This document shows, piece by piece, positions 34,443-44,900 of a stretch of 64,000 nucleotides of DNA. The stretch spans positions 248,001 to 312,000 of the forward strand of contig CAVPPH010000002.1 in assembly GCA_963707275.1 (NCBI GenBank), given 5' to 3'. The DNA comes from JACKBK01 sp963707275. GTDB taxonomy: Bacteria > Chloroflexota > Anaerolineae > JAAEKA01. Below the pieces are notes generated by a model. It was not told the DNA's origin, made no database searches, and saw only the letters and a list, made by a program, of their open reading frames with translations. Both the position numbers and the translations under genes were made by a program. Within the stretch, counting starts at the first letter, position 1, and every line of letters begins with the position of its first letter.

Positions 34443-34478
34443 GGCGCCGCTTCGCAGCGCCGCAGTGGAAGCTTAACA

Positions 34479-34856
34479 ATGGACGAACAATACGAGATGC
34501 CGCCGGGTGAGGTGACCATCGCCCCTGGCGTCCTGGTCACGATTGCCGCAATGACGGCGCAGGCTCAACGCGGCGTGCTGCGGCTGTCGCCGCGCACCCC
34601 ATCGCCAGGGCTGGGACGAATTCGCCCGCGCGGTACGACGACAGCCGAGGGGCTGCGCATCGATGTCCTCGACGACGGTTCGGTAGCGGTCGAAGTCCAC
34701 GTGATCGCTGATCCCAGCGCGCGGCTGCAGGACCTGGGCAAGGTGCTACAGACTGAAATCGCGCGCGCGCTGGAACACATGGCGGGCATGTCGGTCGAGG
34801 CGGTCAATGTCTTCATCGACGACGTCGAGTTCGATGGCGCAGAGCCGAAAGGCTAA
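34479..34856 (+). CDS. second Asp23/Gls24-like protein
   Basis: 125 residues; the pattern GEVTIAPGVLVTIAAMTAQAQRGV and SVAVEVHVIADPSARLQDLGKVLQTEI fits DUF322, with a more divergent core than the copy at 25007. Directly upstream of nusB, an arrangement known for these genes in Gram-positive bacteria. Confidence 0.78.
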   Translation: MDEQYEMPPGEVTIAPGVLVTIAAMTAQAQRGVLRLSPRTPSPGLGRIRPRGTTTAEGLRIDVLDDGSVAVEVHVIADPSARLQDLGKVLQTEIARALEHMAGMSVEAVNVFIDDVEFDGAEPKG

Positions 34857-34865
34857 GGCCAGCTC

Positions 34866-35363
34866 ATGAAACTGCGAACGAGAGCGCGCATCGCCGTGCT
34901 GCAAGCCCTGTATGAGGTGGACGTTGCGGGCCATCCGGCGGGTGAGGTGTTGGGCAGGCGGCTTGGCGACGTGGAACTGCCGCCGGCAGGGGAGGCGTTT
35001 GCACGCCAGTTGGCGAGTGGTGTGATCCTGCACCGCACGTGCATCAATGCGTTGATCACCCAGCACGCGCCTGAATGGCCGCTGGACCAGATGGCGGTGG
35101 TTGACCGGAACGTCCTGCGCATCGCGATCTACGAATTGGGTGAGCCAACCATCGACACCCCGGCCAAGGTTGCTATCAACGAAGCGGTCGAGCTGGCCAA
35201 ACATTTTGGCAGCGAGAGTAGTCCCCGTTTTGTCAACGGTGTCCTCGGCTCGCTGATGGCCGACTCGCCACAGCCCGAGTTGGGGGAGGTCGAACCGCTG
35301 GACGGCGACTGGACGCTGACGCCCAGGCCAGTGACCGTGCAGGAAGAGGTACCAGTGGCATGA
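34866..35363 (+). CDS. nusB: transcription antitermination factor NusB
   Basis: 165 residues. Helical core with ARIAVLQALYEVD and the C-terminal TPAKVAINEAVELAKHFGSESSPRFVNGVLG hallmark. Binds boxA RNA with NusE/S10 to prevent early termination in rRNA operons. The last 25 residues (acidic, Pro-rich) exceed the usual end. Its stop overlaps the tatA start (ATGA). Confidence 0.93.
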   Translation: MKLRTRARIAVLQALYEVDVAGHPAGEVLGRRLGDVELPPAGEAFARQLASGVILHRTCINALITQHAPEWPLDQMAVVDRNVLRIAIYELGEPTIDTPAKVAINEAVELAKHFGSESSPRFVNGVLGSLMADSPQPELGEVEPLDGDWTLTPRPVTVQEEVPVA

Positions 35364-35779
35364 GCGGCGGCCTGTTCGGGGTTGGCTCGGGCGAGATCAT
35401 TCTCATCCTGCTGATTATCCTGCTGGTCATGGGGCCTGATCGATTGCCGCAAATTGTCCGTCTCTGGGGCCAGGCGATGCGCTTCGTTGGCAAGTTCTCC
35501 AACACCTGGAATCAGATGAACGCCGAACTGATGCGCAAGATAGAGGAGGAGAGCAAGCCAATCGAGGGCGCGTTGCGGCTGGAAGACGAGGCCTCGCCTG
35601 GACCCACCACTCCGCCTGCCGCGCCCGAGCCGTCGGCCCCCGACGACGACCCGGATCCACTCTTAAACACGATTGCCCCGCCTGAGCTTACCGGACCGCC
35701 GGTCACAACCTCAGAGCCGCCCATTCTGGAGGCCGCACCGGCAGCGACGTCCGACGCGGCGGAGACTCCCGATGGCTGA
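35360..35779 (+). CDS. tatA: twin-arginine translocase subunit TatA/TatB
   Basis: 139 residues: one N-terminal membrane helix (about 8-28, EIILILLIILLVMGPDRLP with the FG/GP hinge region), an amphipathic helix and a long Pro/Ala/acidic tail. TatA polymerises into the pore, TatB recruits substrate; sequence alone cannot separate them. Overlaps nusB by four bases and tatC by eight. Confidence 0.88.
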   Translation: MSGGLFGVGSGEIILILLIILLVMGPDRLPQIVRLWGQAMRFVGKFSNTWNQMNAELMRKIEEESKPIEGALRLEDEASPGPTTPPAAPEPSAPDDDPDPLLNTIAPPELTGPPVTTSEPPILEAAPAATSDAAETPDG

Positions 35780-36548
35780 TGACTGGAGCGCCGATCTGCA
35801 AGGGCTGATCGCCGGCTTGGCGCCGCATCTGTACGAGTTGCGCCGGCGATTGTTCATCATTCTCGCGGCTATCACCGTCGGTGTGATTGTCGGGTTTGTC
35901 TTCGCAGAGCCGATCCTCAACGTGCTTGCCCAGCCGGTCGGGGGATTGCAGAACCTGCAAGCAATTGAGCTGACCGAGTTGGTCGGGGTGTATGTGCGGG
36001 TCGCGTTGCTGGTGGGCGGCATCCTGGCGATGCCGATCATCGTCTACGAGCTGGTGGCTTTTGTGGTACCTGGCCTGCTGCCGCATGAAAAGCGGATGCT
36101 CTACATCTCGCTGCCGTTCATCTTTTTCGCCTTCATCGTCGGTGCGGCGTTCGCCTATTTTGTCATGCTACCAGTTGCCATTCCATTTCTGGCAAACTTT
36201 GGCGGCATTCCCGGCAACTTCCGTATCAGCAGCTACGTCGGTTTTATCACCCGGGTGGTGTTCTGGATCGGCGTCGCCTTCGAGACGCCACTGGTCATTG
36301 CGCTGCTGGCACGGATCGGCGTGGTCACGCCGCAGCAACTGATCAAGGCCTGGCGGTTCGCGGTGGTCGGCATCGCCATCGCCGCCGCGCTGATCACCCC
36401 AACGCCCGATCCGGTCAACATGGCGATAGTGATGGTTCCCTTGCTGGGACTGTACGGCCTCAGCATCATCCTGGCCAAGTTCATGTTTCGCAGGCGGCAG
36501 GCGGCCAGCGAGGCCGGGCCGGCTGCCGAGCCCAGCCCGGGGTCGTAG
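35772..36548 (+). CDS. tatC: twin-arginine translocase subunit TatC
   Basis: 258 residues, six predicted helices. HLYELRRRLF (family motif HLxELRxRL) near residue 20, FVVPGLLPHEKR and the FETPLV motif of TM4 are conserved. Receptor for folded proteins bearing RR signal peptides. It ends the nusB-tatA-tatC run. Confidence 0.94.
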   Translation: MADDWSADLQGLIAGLAPHLYELRRRLFIILAAITVGVIVGFVFAEPILNVLAQPVGGLQNLQAIELTELVGVYVRVALLVGGILAMPIIVYELVAFVVPGLLPHEKRMLYISLPFIFFAFIVGAAFAYFVMLPVAIPFLANFGGIPGNFRISSYVGFITRVVFWIGVAFETPLVIALLARIGVVTPQQLIKAWRFAVVGIAIAAALITPTPDPVNMAIVMVPLLGLYGLSIILAKFMFRRRQAASEAGPAAEPSPGS

Positions 36549-36567
36549 CCGGTGCGCCGTGCGGTTG

Positions 36568-36590
36568 GTCAGTGGATCAAATCCACTGAC
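36568..36590 (+). terminator. hairpin after tatC
   Basis: GTCAGTGGAT/ATCCACTGAC with a CAA loop, 20 bases after the tatC stop; no T-tract follows, so termination is uncertain. Confidence 0.4.
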
Positions 36591-36786
36591 TGAACAAACT
36601 TCGCCCCCACGCCACCACCAAAACGCATCAATCAGTTAGTTGTCGCTTTGGCCGGCCTCCTGACCGAGCCAATATATGAAACCTGTACTTAAGGCGCGTC
36701 GTTAGATCCAGCGTCTGAGGACGCGTCGTGTCTCCAGCCAGGGGTTTCGAATCCCTGCCATATCCCGAACAAAGGAGTTCATTTCA

Positions 36787-38117
36787 ATGACGAACGAGTC
36801 TTCTCTCCAGCGCGTGCTCATCATGGGCGCTGCCGGCCGCGATTTCCACAACTTCAACGTGGTATTCCGTGGCAATCCCCGCTACAAGGTGGTGGCTTTC
36901 ACCGCTACCCAGATTCCCGACATCGAGGGGCGGCTCTATCCGCCGCAGCTTGCCGGCCCGCTCTACCCGGCCGGCATTCCTATCTACGCCGAGAGCGAAC
37001 TCGACCGCCTGATCGCCGAACTCGCATGTCGATCAGGTTGTGTTTGCCTACAGCGATGTCAGCCACCAGATGGTGATGCACAAGGCGTCCCAGGTGCTGG
37101 CAGCCGGTCCCGACTTTCTGCTGATGGGCGCGCGCGACACCATGCTCGCGTCCAGCAAGCCGGTGGTGGCCGTGTGTGCGGTGCGCACAGGCTCCGGCAA
37201 GAGCCAGACCACACGGCGGGTGTGTGACATTCTGCGCGGCATGGGCAAGCAGGTCGTGGCCGTACGCCATCCCATGCCCTATGGCAACATCGCCGAGCAG
37301 GCCGTGCAGCGCTTTGCCACGTATGATGACCTGGACCGCCACCAGTGCACTATCGAGGAGCGGGAGGAATACGAGCCACACCTCGACCGCGGCGTCATCG
37401 TCTACGCAGGGGTTGATTACGAGGCAATCCTGCGCCAGGCGGAGCAGGAAGCGGATGTTGTCGTTTGGGACGGTGGCAACAACGACCTGCCCTTCTACAA
37501 ACCGGACTTGCACATCGTCGTCGCAGACCCGCACCGGCCAGGCCACGAAGTCAGCTATCACCCCGGCGAGGCTAACCTGCGTATGGCTGACGTGGTGGTC
37601 ATCAACAAGGTGGACACAGCCGATCTGGACAAGATCGCTATCGTCCGCGACAACATTTACCGCACCAACGCCGGTGCGATCATCGTCGAAGCTGCCAGCC
37701 CGATTTTCGTTGACGACCCTGGCATGATTCGCGGCAAGGATGTTCTGGTGGTCGAGGACGGCCCGACGCTGACGCACGGCGAGATGGCTTACGGCGCGGG
37801 CGTGGTGGCAGCCCGCCGCTTCGGCGCAGCCAACATCCTCGATCCGCGGCCCTGGGCAGTGCGTTCCATCGCCGAGACCTACGCCAAATATCCCGGCACC
37901 GGCCCGGTGCTGCCCGCCATGGGCTACGGCGACCTGCAGATGGCCGACCTGCAGGAGACGATCAACAATGTCCCCTGTGATCTGGTGATCATCGCCACCC
38001 CCATTGACCTGACGCGCATCATCGACATCCACCGGCCAACGCAGCGGGTGCGCTACGAGCTGCAGGAAATCGGCCAGCCGAACTCTGGCAGACCTGCTCA
38101 GCCAGCGGTTCGCCTGA
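36787..38117 (+). CDS. cyclic 2,3-diphosphoglycerate synthetase-like GTPase; two frameshifts
   Basis: COG2403-type P-loop protein. After RVLIMGAAGRDFHNFNVVFR come FAYSDVSHQMVM, the P-loop VRTGSGKSQTTRRV, VAVRHPMPYG and DVVVINKVDTAD (NKxD-like base recognition). Two single-base errors break it: at about 37021-37025 (restoring AELHVDQVVFAYSD) and about 38081-38087 (restoring QPNLADLLSQRFA and the stop at 38115). Corrected length 442 residues. In methanogens the relative CpgS makes the thermoprotectant cyclic 2,3-diphosphoglycerate; bacterial homologues have no proven role. AAGGAG lies upstream of the ATG. Stands alone in its own transcription unit. Confidence 0.8.
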
Positions 38118-38127
38118 CCCGACCGCG

Positions 38128-38161
38128 AGAAGTCCGGCTCTTCGGAAAAAGCCGGACTTCT
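38128..38161 (+). terminator. hairpin after the cpgS-like gene
   Basis: AGAAGTCCGGCT (38128-38139) pairs with AGCCGGACTTCT (38150-38161), 10-base loop; no T-run. Confidence 0.5.
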
Positions 38162-38197
38162 GCGCGCGGGCCTAGAATCGGCAGGCGGCTGGCGCTG

Positions 38198-38206
38198 TGC
38201 TACAAT
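38198..38206 (+). promoter_or_regulatory. extended -10 promoter of the SH3 lipoprotein gene
   Basis: TGCTACAAT fits TGnTATAAT with one mismatch; no good -35. The transcript would start near 38213. Confidence 0.42.
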
Positions 38207-38262
38207 ATGCCTCCGCGCAAGGCATTGCCTTGCGCCTGATATCGCCCTGAGGAGGCATGATA

Positions 38263-39191
38263 ATGCTCAACAGGAAACACCTGTGGACGTTGCTTGGCAT
38301 GACGATTCTGCTGGCCATCACGCTCAGCGCGTGCGGGCCGGCGGCCAGCCCGACGCCCGAACCGACTGCTACCCGCCCGTTGCGGCCAACGTTTACACCG
38401 ACGGTCGTCCCGACCGACACGCCGATACCCACTGACACGCCTGTGCCGACGGACACGCCGACACCGCTGCCCACCGACACGCCAATGCCTGAAGTGCCGA
38501 TGGCAGTCGTTATCGGCGACGAGGAGAGCAACCTGCGCGCCGGGCCGGGCACGACCTATCCCACCGTTGGACAGGTCGCGCGCGGCACCGAACTGGAGAT
38601 CATCTCTCGCAACGCGGCCGGCGACTGGTACGAGGTCTGTTGTGTCGATGGCCAGCAGGCCTGGATCGTCGCCCGGCTGGTTGAGGTCACGGGCGACCCA
38701 GGCCTCGTGGAGATAGCTGCGAACATCCCTGCGCCGCCTACTGACACGCCCGCGCCGACCCGTCCGCCCGCGGCAACCCGGCCGCCGCAGCAGCCCACCG
38801 CGCCGCCTGCGCCGACCAACACGCCAGTACCGGCATTTCCCTTCAACAAGGAAGAGGCTTTGCCGGGTGCGATCAACACCAACCCATATGTCACCTTCTA
38901 TGGCGCACTCTTCAACACTGCCAGAGATCTGACCCAGGCTATCGGTGATCCGTATAAACTGGTGGTGACAGGTCCTCAAAGCGGTGAAGCGCCCTTCATG
39001 GCAGGACCATTTCAGTTCGGACCTTTCGGTCAGTTCATCTACAACGCCAAGGTTGAGTTTTCTCCAGTAGTAGATGGCACCTACGAGGCCCACGTCGTCG
39101 ACGGCGCTGGCAACCGCGTCTCCGAAGTTCGTGGGAGTATACGGTGTCTGGCGAGACGCGCACGTTCTTTCCGAGGTGGAAGCAGCGCTAG
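38263..39191 (+). CDS. SH3-domain lipoprotein; one frameshift near the end
   Basis: Signal peptide with lipobox LSAC (Cys about 24), then a repeated PTDTP linker, an SH3b domain (about 80-145, SNLRAGPGTTYPTVGQV), a second Pro/Thr linker and a C-terminal beta domain. The frame is lost at about 39131-39136 by one missing base; restored, the end reads YTVSGETRTFFPRW and stops at 39191. Without correction it appears fused to the helicase downstream. Start 38263 has AGGAGG seven bases upstream; the ATG at 38257 is too close. Surface-exposed; wall or glycan binding is inferred from SH3b. Confidence 0.8.
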
Positions 39192-39207
39192 CGCACAGGG
39201 CGCGCAC

Positions 39208-41412
39208 ATGCAAACCCTTGAAGGCGTCCTCGAGCGCCTCACCTTCCACAACGAGGAAACCGGCTACACCGTCGCCCGGCTTGTTCCTGACGGCAAGGAC
39301 TACGAAGTCACCGTCGTCGGCAACATGCTGGGCGTCAGTGTCGGTGAGCACGTGCGCATCGAGGGGGACTGGACCGTACACGCACAGCACGGCCGCCAGT
39401 TCAAGGTGGAACGCTACACCTCGGTGCTGCCGGCCACAGCCGCGGGAATCGAGAAATACCTGGGCAGCGGGCTGGTCAAGGGGGTCGGGCCGGTTACGGC
39501 CAAGCGCATCGTGCGCAAGTTCGGCGCGGACACGCTGACGGTCATCGACGAAGACCCGGATCAACTGCGCCAGGTGCTGGGGGTCGGTCCGAAGCGGATC
39601 AGGCAGATCACAGCCGCCTGGCACGAGCAGCGCCAGATCCGCGAGGTGATGGTCTTTCTCCAGAGCAACGGCGTCAGCCCGGCGCTGGCCGTGCGCATCT
39701 ACAAGCAGTACGGCGACGGCGCGGCGGCGGTCGTAACCAACGACCCCTACCGGCTGGCGAGGGACGTTCACGGCATCGGCTTCATTACCGCAGACAAGAT
39801 CGCGCGCAATCAGGGGATCGCCACCGACGCACCGGAGCGGGTCGCAGCTGGCGTCGCCTACACATTGAGCCAGAAGGCCGACGACGGCCACGTCTACGTG
39901 CCGCAGGGCGAACTGGTGCAGGCCAGCGCGACGTTGCTGGACGTGCCGCAGCCGCTGGTGATTGACGCGATCGAAACCCTCAAGCGCGACGAACAGGTTC
40001 AAATCGACGCAACAGTGCGCGGCGGGCAGGGGCTGGGACTGGCCGAGGAACGGGCTATCTATCTGACGCCCTTCTATTACGGCGAGATCGGCGTGGCAGG
40101 CCGCTTGCAGCGGCTGATGCACACGACCGAGGATCGCCTGTACAACTTCCACAGTTTTGACTGGCCACAGGCGTTCGCCGTCGTCCAGCGCGACACCGGG
40201 CTGGCGCTGACGCCCAAACAGCAGGAGGCGGTGCGCACGGCCCTCACCCAGCGCGTGGCAGTGCTGACCGGCGGACCGGGGACCGGCAAAACCACGACCA
40301 TGAAAACCCTGATTCGGCTGCTGGACGCGACGGGATTGAGCTACGTCCTGGCGTCGCCTACCGGCCGCGCGGCCAAGCGTTTGAGCGAGGCGACCGGCAA
40401 GCAGGCCAAGACCATTCATCGTCTGCTGGAGTTCAGTCCCGGCGGCGCCGGCGGCTTCGGCTTCGGGCGCAACGAGGACAATCCCCTGACCGCCGACATG
40501 GTGATCGTGGACGAGGCGTCAATGCTGGATCTGTTGCTGACCAACAGCCTGCTGAAGGCGATCCCGACCGGTTCGCATCTGCTGTTGATCGGCGACATCG
40601 ACCAGTTGCCGCCGGTGGGCGCAGGCAACGTGCTGCGCGACGTCATCAACTCGGCGCGGCGGCGGTGGTGCGGCTGGACGTGGTGTTTCGTCAGGCTGCC
40701 GGCAGCTACATCATCGAAAACGCCCACCGCATCAATCGCGGCCAGATGCCGGAATGGAATCCCCAGGAGTCGAAGGATTTCTTCCTGTTTCAGACCGACG
40801 ATCCCGAGCGCGCGGCTGAGCTGATCGGTGAGATCGTGCAGGAGCGGGTGCCGCGCCGCTTCGGGCTGTCCCCCCAGGATATTCAGGTGCTCAGCCCGAT
40901 GCACCGCGGCGAGGTGGGGGTGGGTGCGCTCAACGAACGCTTGCAAGCGACGCTCAATGCGCCGTCGCCCAGCCGGCCGGAGCGCCGTCTCGGCGGACGT
41001 ATCTTCCGGCTGGGCGACCGCGTGATGCAAATTCGCAACAACTACGACAAGGATGTCTACAACGGGGATCTGGGGATGATTGCCAGCCTGGATCCGGTGG
41101 AGCAGATGCTTGACTGTGCGCATCGACGACCGGATCGTGGCCTACGATTTTCTGGAGATGGACGAGTTAACGCACGCCTACGCGGTCTCAGTGCACAAGT
41201 CGCAGGGGAGCGAGTTTCCAGCGGTGGTCATGCCGGTGATGACCCAGCACTACATGATGTTGCAGCGCAACCTGCTGTACACCGGCGTGACGCGCGCGAA
41301 GCGATTGGTGGTGCTGGTTGGCACGCCACGGGCGGTCGCGATTGCGGTCAACAACAACCGCATCGCCGACCGCTACAGCGGCTTGAGCGAGCGTCTGCGA
41401 CCAGCTAGCTGA
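39208..41412 (+). CDS. recD2: RecD-like DNA helicase RecD2; two frameshifts
   Basis: About 734 residues after correction. The N-terminal RecD2 extension (GVLERLTFHNEETGYTVARL; helix-hairpin-helix VKGVGPVTAKRIV and VLGVGPKRI) precedes SF1 motifs: LTGGPGTGKTTTMK, VIVDEASMLD, LIGDIDQLPPVG and the C-terminal AVSVHKSQGSEF and LYTGVTRAK. One base is missing at about 40651-40662 and one extra near 41109-41112. A 5'-3' helicase for repair independent of RecBC. Its end overlaps the convergent HEAT gene by eight bases. Confidence 0.88.
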
Positions 41413-41803
41413 ACGTTCCCATGAGGTGAATGGCTTCCGTCATGGTGGTGATGGCGGCCTGGGATCCGCGCAGCGCGGCCAGCAGCGGCCCGCACGTCTC
41501 GTGTACTTTGGAACTGGAGCTTTCGGTCAGCACGCGGTGCGCGCCATCCCGCAGCGCCTTGCTGTTGTCAGCTTGCGCCAGTGCGTTCAGCAAGGCAGGC
41601 ATTGCCTTCTCGCCGATGTGGGCCAGCGCCGAACTGGCGGCATAGCGCACACCGTGGTCGTCGTCCTCCAGCGCAGCAACCAGTGCAGCGTTGCCCTCAC
41701 TGGAGGGATTGTCGCGCAGGTAGTGGACGGCGTCGGTGCGCTCGTTTTCGGCAAGCTTCGCGTTGTTCATGGCGGCAATCGCCTGGGTCGTTGACTCGAT
41801 CAT
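41405..41803 (-). CDS. HEAT-repeat protein
   Basis: 132 residues of helical repeats: ALVAALEDDDHGVRYAASSALAHIG and AMPALLNALAQADNSKALRDGAHRVL are typical PBS-lyase/HEAT units of about 31 residues. Such solenoids bind proteins. AAAGGA precedes the ATG; it has its own extended -10 promoter and is divergent from the giant sensor kinase. No specific function can be assigned. Confidence 0.78.
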   Translation of the reverse strand: MIESTTQAIAAMNNAKLAENERTDAVHYLRDNPSSEGNAALVAALEDDDHGVRYAASSALAHIGEKAMPALLNALAQADNSKALRDGAHRVLTESSSSKVHETCGPLLAALRGSQAAITTMTEAIHLMGTFS

Positions 41804-41837
41804 GGGGTGATCCTTTCTGAGCGTATTTTCTATCTCT

Positions 41838-41846
41838 ATTATACCA
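41838..41846 (-). promoter_or_regulatory. extended -10 promoter of the HEAT gene
   Basis: TGGTATAAT on the minus strand (41846-41838), a perfect TGnTATAAT; about 35 bases before the ATG at 41803. Confidence 0.62.
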
Positions 41847-41976
41847 GCAAAAGCGCCGGGAGGGGAGTACGAATCGTCGCAAACGTCTATTCATGTGACT
41901 GGACTCGTGGTAGAATGAGATAACCGTGGTCGATGTTATGCTCAACGATGAACGAGAACCAACCTGAGAGGTTATG

Positions 41977-44900
41977 ATGTCAGTTCAGCGTGAATCGGTG
42001 CGGCGAATCAAGGGCGTTGAGGTTGCAGCATGGCTGCTTCTGTCCGCGTTGTGCATGGTTGCATTGAGCGCGCTTGAAGAATCGGTTGCTGAAGCCCGCA
42101 TCGCTCCCAGTCACCTGGCAACGTCCGTGTCAGTGGGCAGCGTCAATCTGCAAGGCGGCGGGACCGCTGCGCCACCCAGGTTCGAGCAAATCTCACTGGA
42201 TCAGGGCCTTTCACAGAGCGCTGTTCTGGACATCTTGCAGGATAGCCGCGGTTTTCTCTGGTTTGGAACCCAGGATGGTCTCAATCGCTTCGACGGCTAT
42301 GGATTCGTTGTCTATAAGCATGATAATCAGGACGACGGCAGCCTCAGCGACAACTTCGTTCAGTCGCTTGCAGAGGACAGCGCGGGAAACCTGTGGGTTG
42401 GCACCCACGCCGGCGGGCTGAACCGGTTTGACCGGGACAGCGAACGTTTCACGGTCTATCGAAACGATCCCGAGGCTCCTGACAGTCTGATCGACAACAA
42501 CGTTCTTGCCATTCTCGAGGCCCGCGACGGCACACTTTGGGTCGGCACTGCCGGCGGCCTCGATCGTTTTGACCCGGCCAGTGACAGGTTTGTTCACATC
42601 CCGACCAACGTGAGCGATGGCAGTGGGATTTCAGGCGGCATCGTACAGGCGCTAGCGCAGGATCCCGCTGCCACCATTTGGGTGGGAACGCTCGATGGTG
42701 GTTTAAGCCGGCAGGACCCGGTCACCGGGAGCTTCGTGCATTTTCGCAATGATCCCGCCGATCCTGACAGCCTTTCTCATGATAACGTGCAGGCGATTCT
42801 CGTGGATCACCAGGGGATACTTTGGGCTGGGACCGTTGCAGGGGGACTCAACCGCCTGGACCCAGGCGCCGGCAAGTTCGTGCGCTACCAGAACGATTCC
42901 TCGGACCCTGCCAGCCTTTCGAGCAACAATGTATTGTCGATCTTCGAGGATGCCGACAACATCCTCTGGGTCGGGACCAACGGCGGCGGCCTGGAGCGGT
43001 TTGACCCGGCGACCGGAACCTTCGTGCACCACTTGCCCGATGCAAACGACCCTGCCAGTCTCTCCGTTGACACCGTGCAGACTATCAACCAGGATGCCGG
43101 CGGTGTGCTCTGGTTTGGTACTTTCGGCGGCGGAGTTGACAAGTTAGATCCGAGCAAGCAGAAGTTCACCCACTTTAGACACAATCCGCAGAATTCGGCC
43201 AGTCTGAGCAGCAATTTTGTATGGTCATTCTCCGAGGACCCTGACGGCACAATCTGGATTGGCACGGTAGGTGGAGGCTTGAATCGGTTCGATCGGCAAG
43301 CAGGCACATTCACCGTCTATCGTAACGATCCGGACGATCCTGCCAGTTTGTCCAGCGATCAGGTTTGGTCGCTCCATAGAGATCGCACGGGCACGCTTTG
43401 GATTGGAACCGCTGCTGGTTTAGATCGTCTCGACCGAGACACCGGCAAGGTGACACGCATTCCCGTTCCGGTCGGTGTCTTCAACATCTTGGAGGACTCC
43501 GAAGGCACATTGTGGCTCGCGACCGGCGGCAATGGCTTGGGGCGGTTGGATCGTGAAACAGACCAACTGTTGTTCATCTCGGATGATCCCGGTGATCCCA
43601 GCGGTTTGGGTGACAGTTTCCTTACCACGCTGTACGAAGACCGGGAAGGGCGCTTGTGGATCGGCACGTTTACGCACGGGCTCAGCCGACTGGTGAAGGC
43701 CCCGGGAAACGCCTCCGGCCCGCCGCAATTTGTGCGCTATGAGAACAATCCGGACGACCCAAACTCGCTGATCCACGATACCGTGCTGATGCTGCACCAG
43801 GACGAGCAAGGCGCGCTGTGGATCGCCACGGCCGGCGGACTGGATAGGTTCGATCCGACGACAGAGACGTTCACCCACTACAGCGAGAAGGATGGATTGC
43901 CCAACGATGTCATCTACGCGGTGTTGGAGGATGATGCCGGCAACCTGTGGCTTAGTACCAACCGCGGTCTGTCGCGCTTCAACCGTGCAGCCGGGGAGTT
44001 CCGCAACTTCGATCCGGGCGATGGCGTGCAAAGCAACGAGTTCAACCAGGGCGCCGCCTATCTGACCAGCGGTGGCGAGATGTATTTTGGTGGCATCAAC
44101 GGTTTCAACGTATTTCGCCCCGAGGCGGTCCAGGACGACCCGTACGTTCCGCCGGTGGTGCTGACCCGCTTCCTGCTTTTCAACGAACCCGTTCGCATTG
44201 GCAAAGACTCGCCGTTGCAGCAATCAATCGCGCAGACATCTTCGATAGTACTGCCGTATCAGGATGACTTTTTCTCGTTCGAGTTCGCCGCGTTGGACTA
44301 CTCAGATCCTGCCCGAAACGAGTATGCCTACATCATGGAGGGGTTGGACAAGGACTGGAACTACGTCGGAAACCGCCGGTTTGCCGGATACACCAGTGTT
44401 CCTCCCGGCGAGTACACGTTTCGCGTCAAAGGTACCAACAATGACGGCATCTGGAACGAGACTGGCGCCGCAGTGAACATCATCATCACGCCGCCGTTTT
44501 GGCAGACATGGTGGTTCCGCATTGTGGCTGCCACACTGTTGATTGGCAGCATTGCGGCAGTGGTGGCCTGGCGTTTTCACTCTATCGAGTCGCAGCGGCG
44601 ACGTCTCGAGGTGCTGGTTGACGAACGCACAGAGCAACTGACGACGACTCTGGCCGAATTACAGCGCTCCAAGGAGACTGCCGAGGCTGCCAACCGCGCC
44701 AAGAGTGTCTTCCTGGCCAACATGAGCCACGAATTGCGCACGCCGTTGAATGCCATCCTGGGCTTCACGCAGCTCATGTCTCACGCGGAGAATTTGACTG
44801 CAGATCAACAGGAGAACATCTCGACCATCAATCGCAGCGGCGAGCACTTGCTGGGACTGATCAACGATGTACTGGACATGTCCAAGATCGAGGCCGGGCG

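Noticed and set aside
35360..36548. Possible Tat substrates coupled to tatAC in the same operon
   Set aside because: None of the neighbouring proteins starts with a twin-arginine signal; lipoproteins here have ordinary Sec lipoboxes.
38200..40419. 739-codon open frame on the minus strand
   Set aside because: Antisense to the lipoprotein and recD2, Arg/His-rich, no domain and no ribosome site.
38257..40824. Apparent fusion of an SH3 lipoprotein to a RecD2 helicase
   Set aside because: The junction coincides with a one-base frameshift. Restoring the frame gives a lipoprotein stop at 39191 and a normal RecD2 start at 39208, and a secreted-helicase fusion makes no biological sense.
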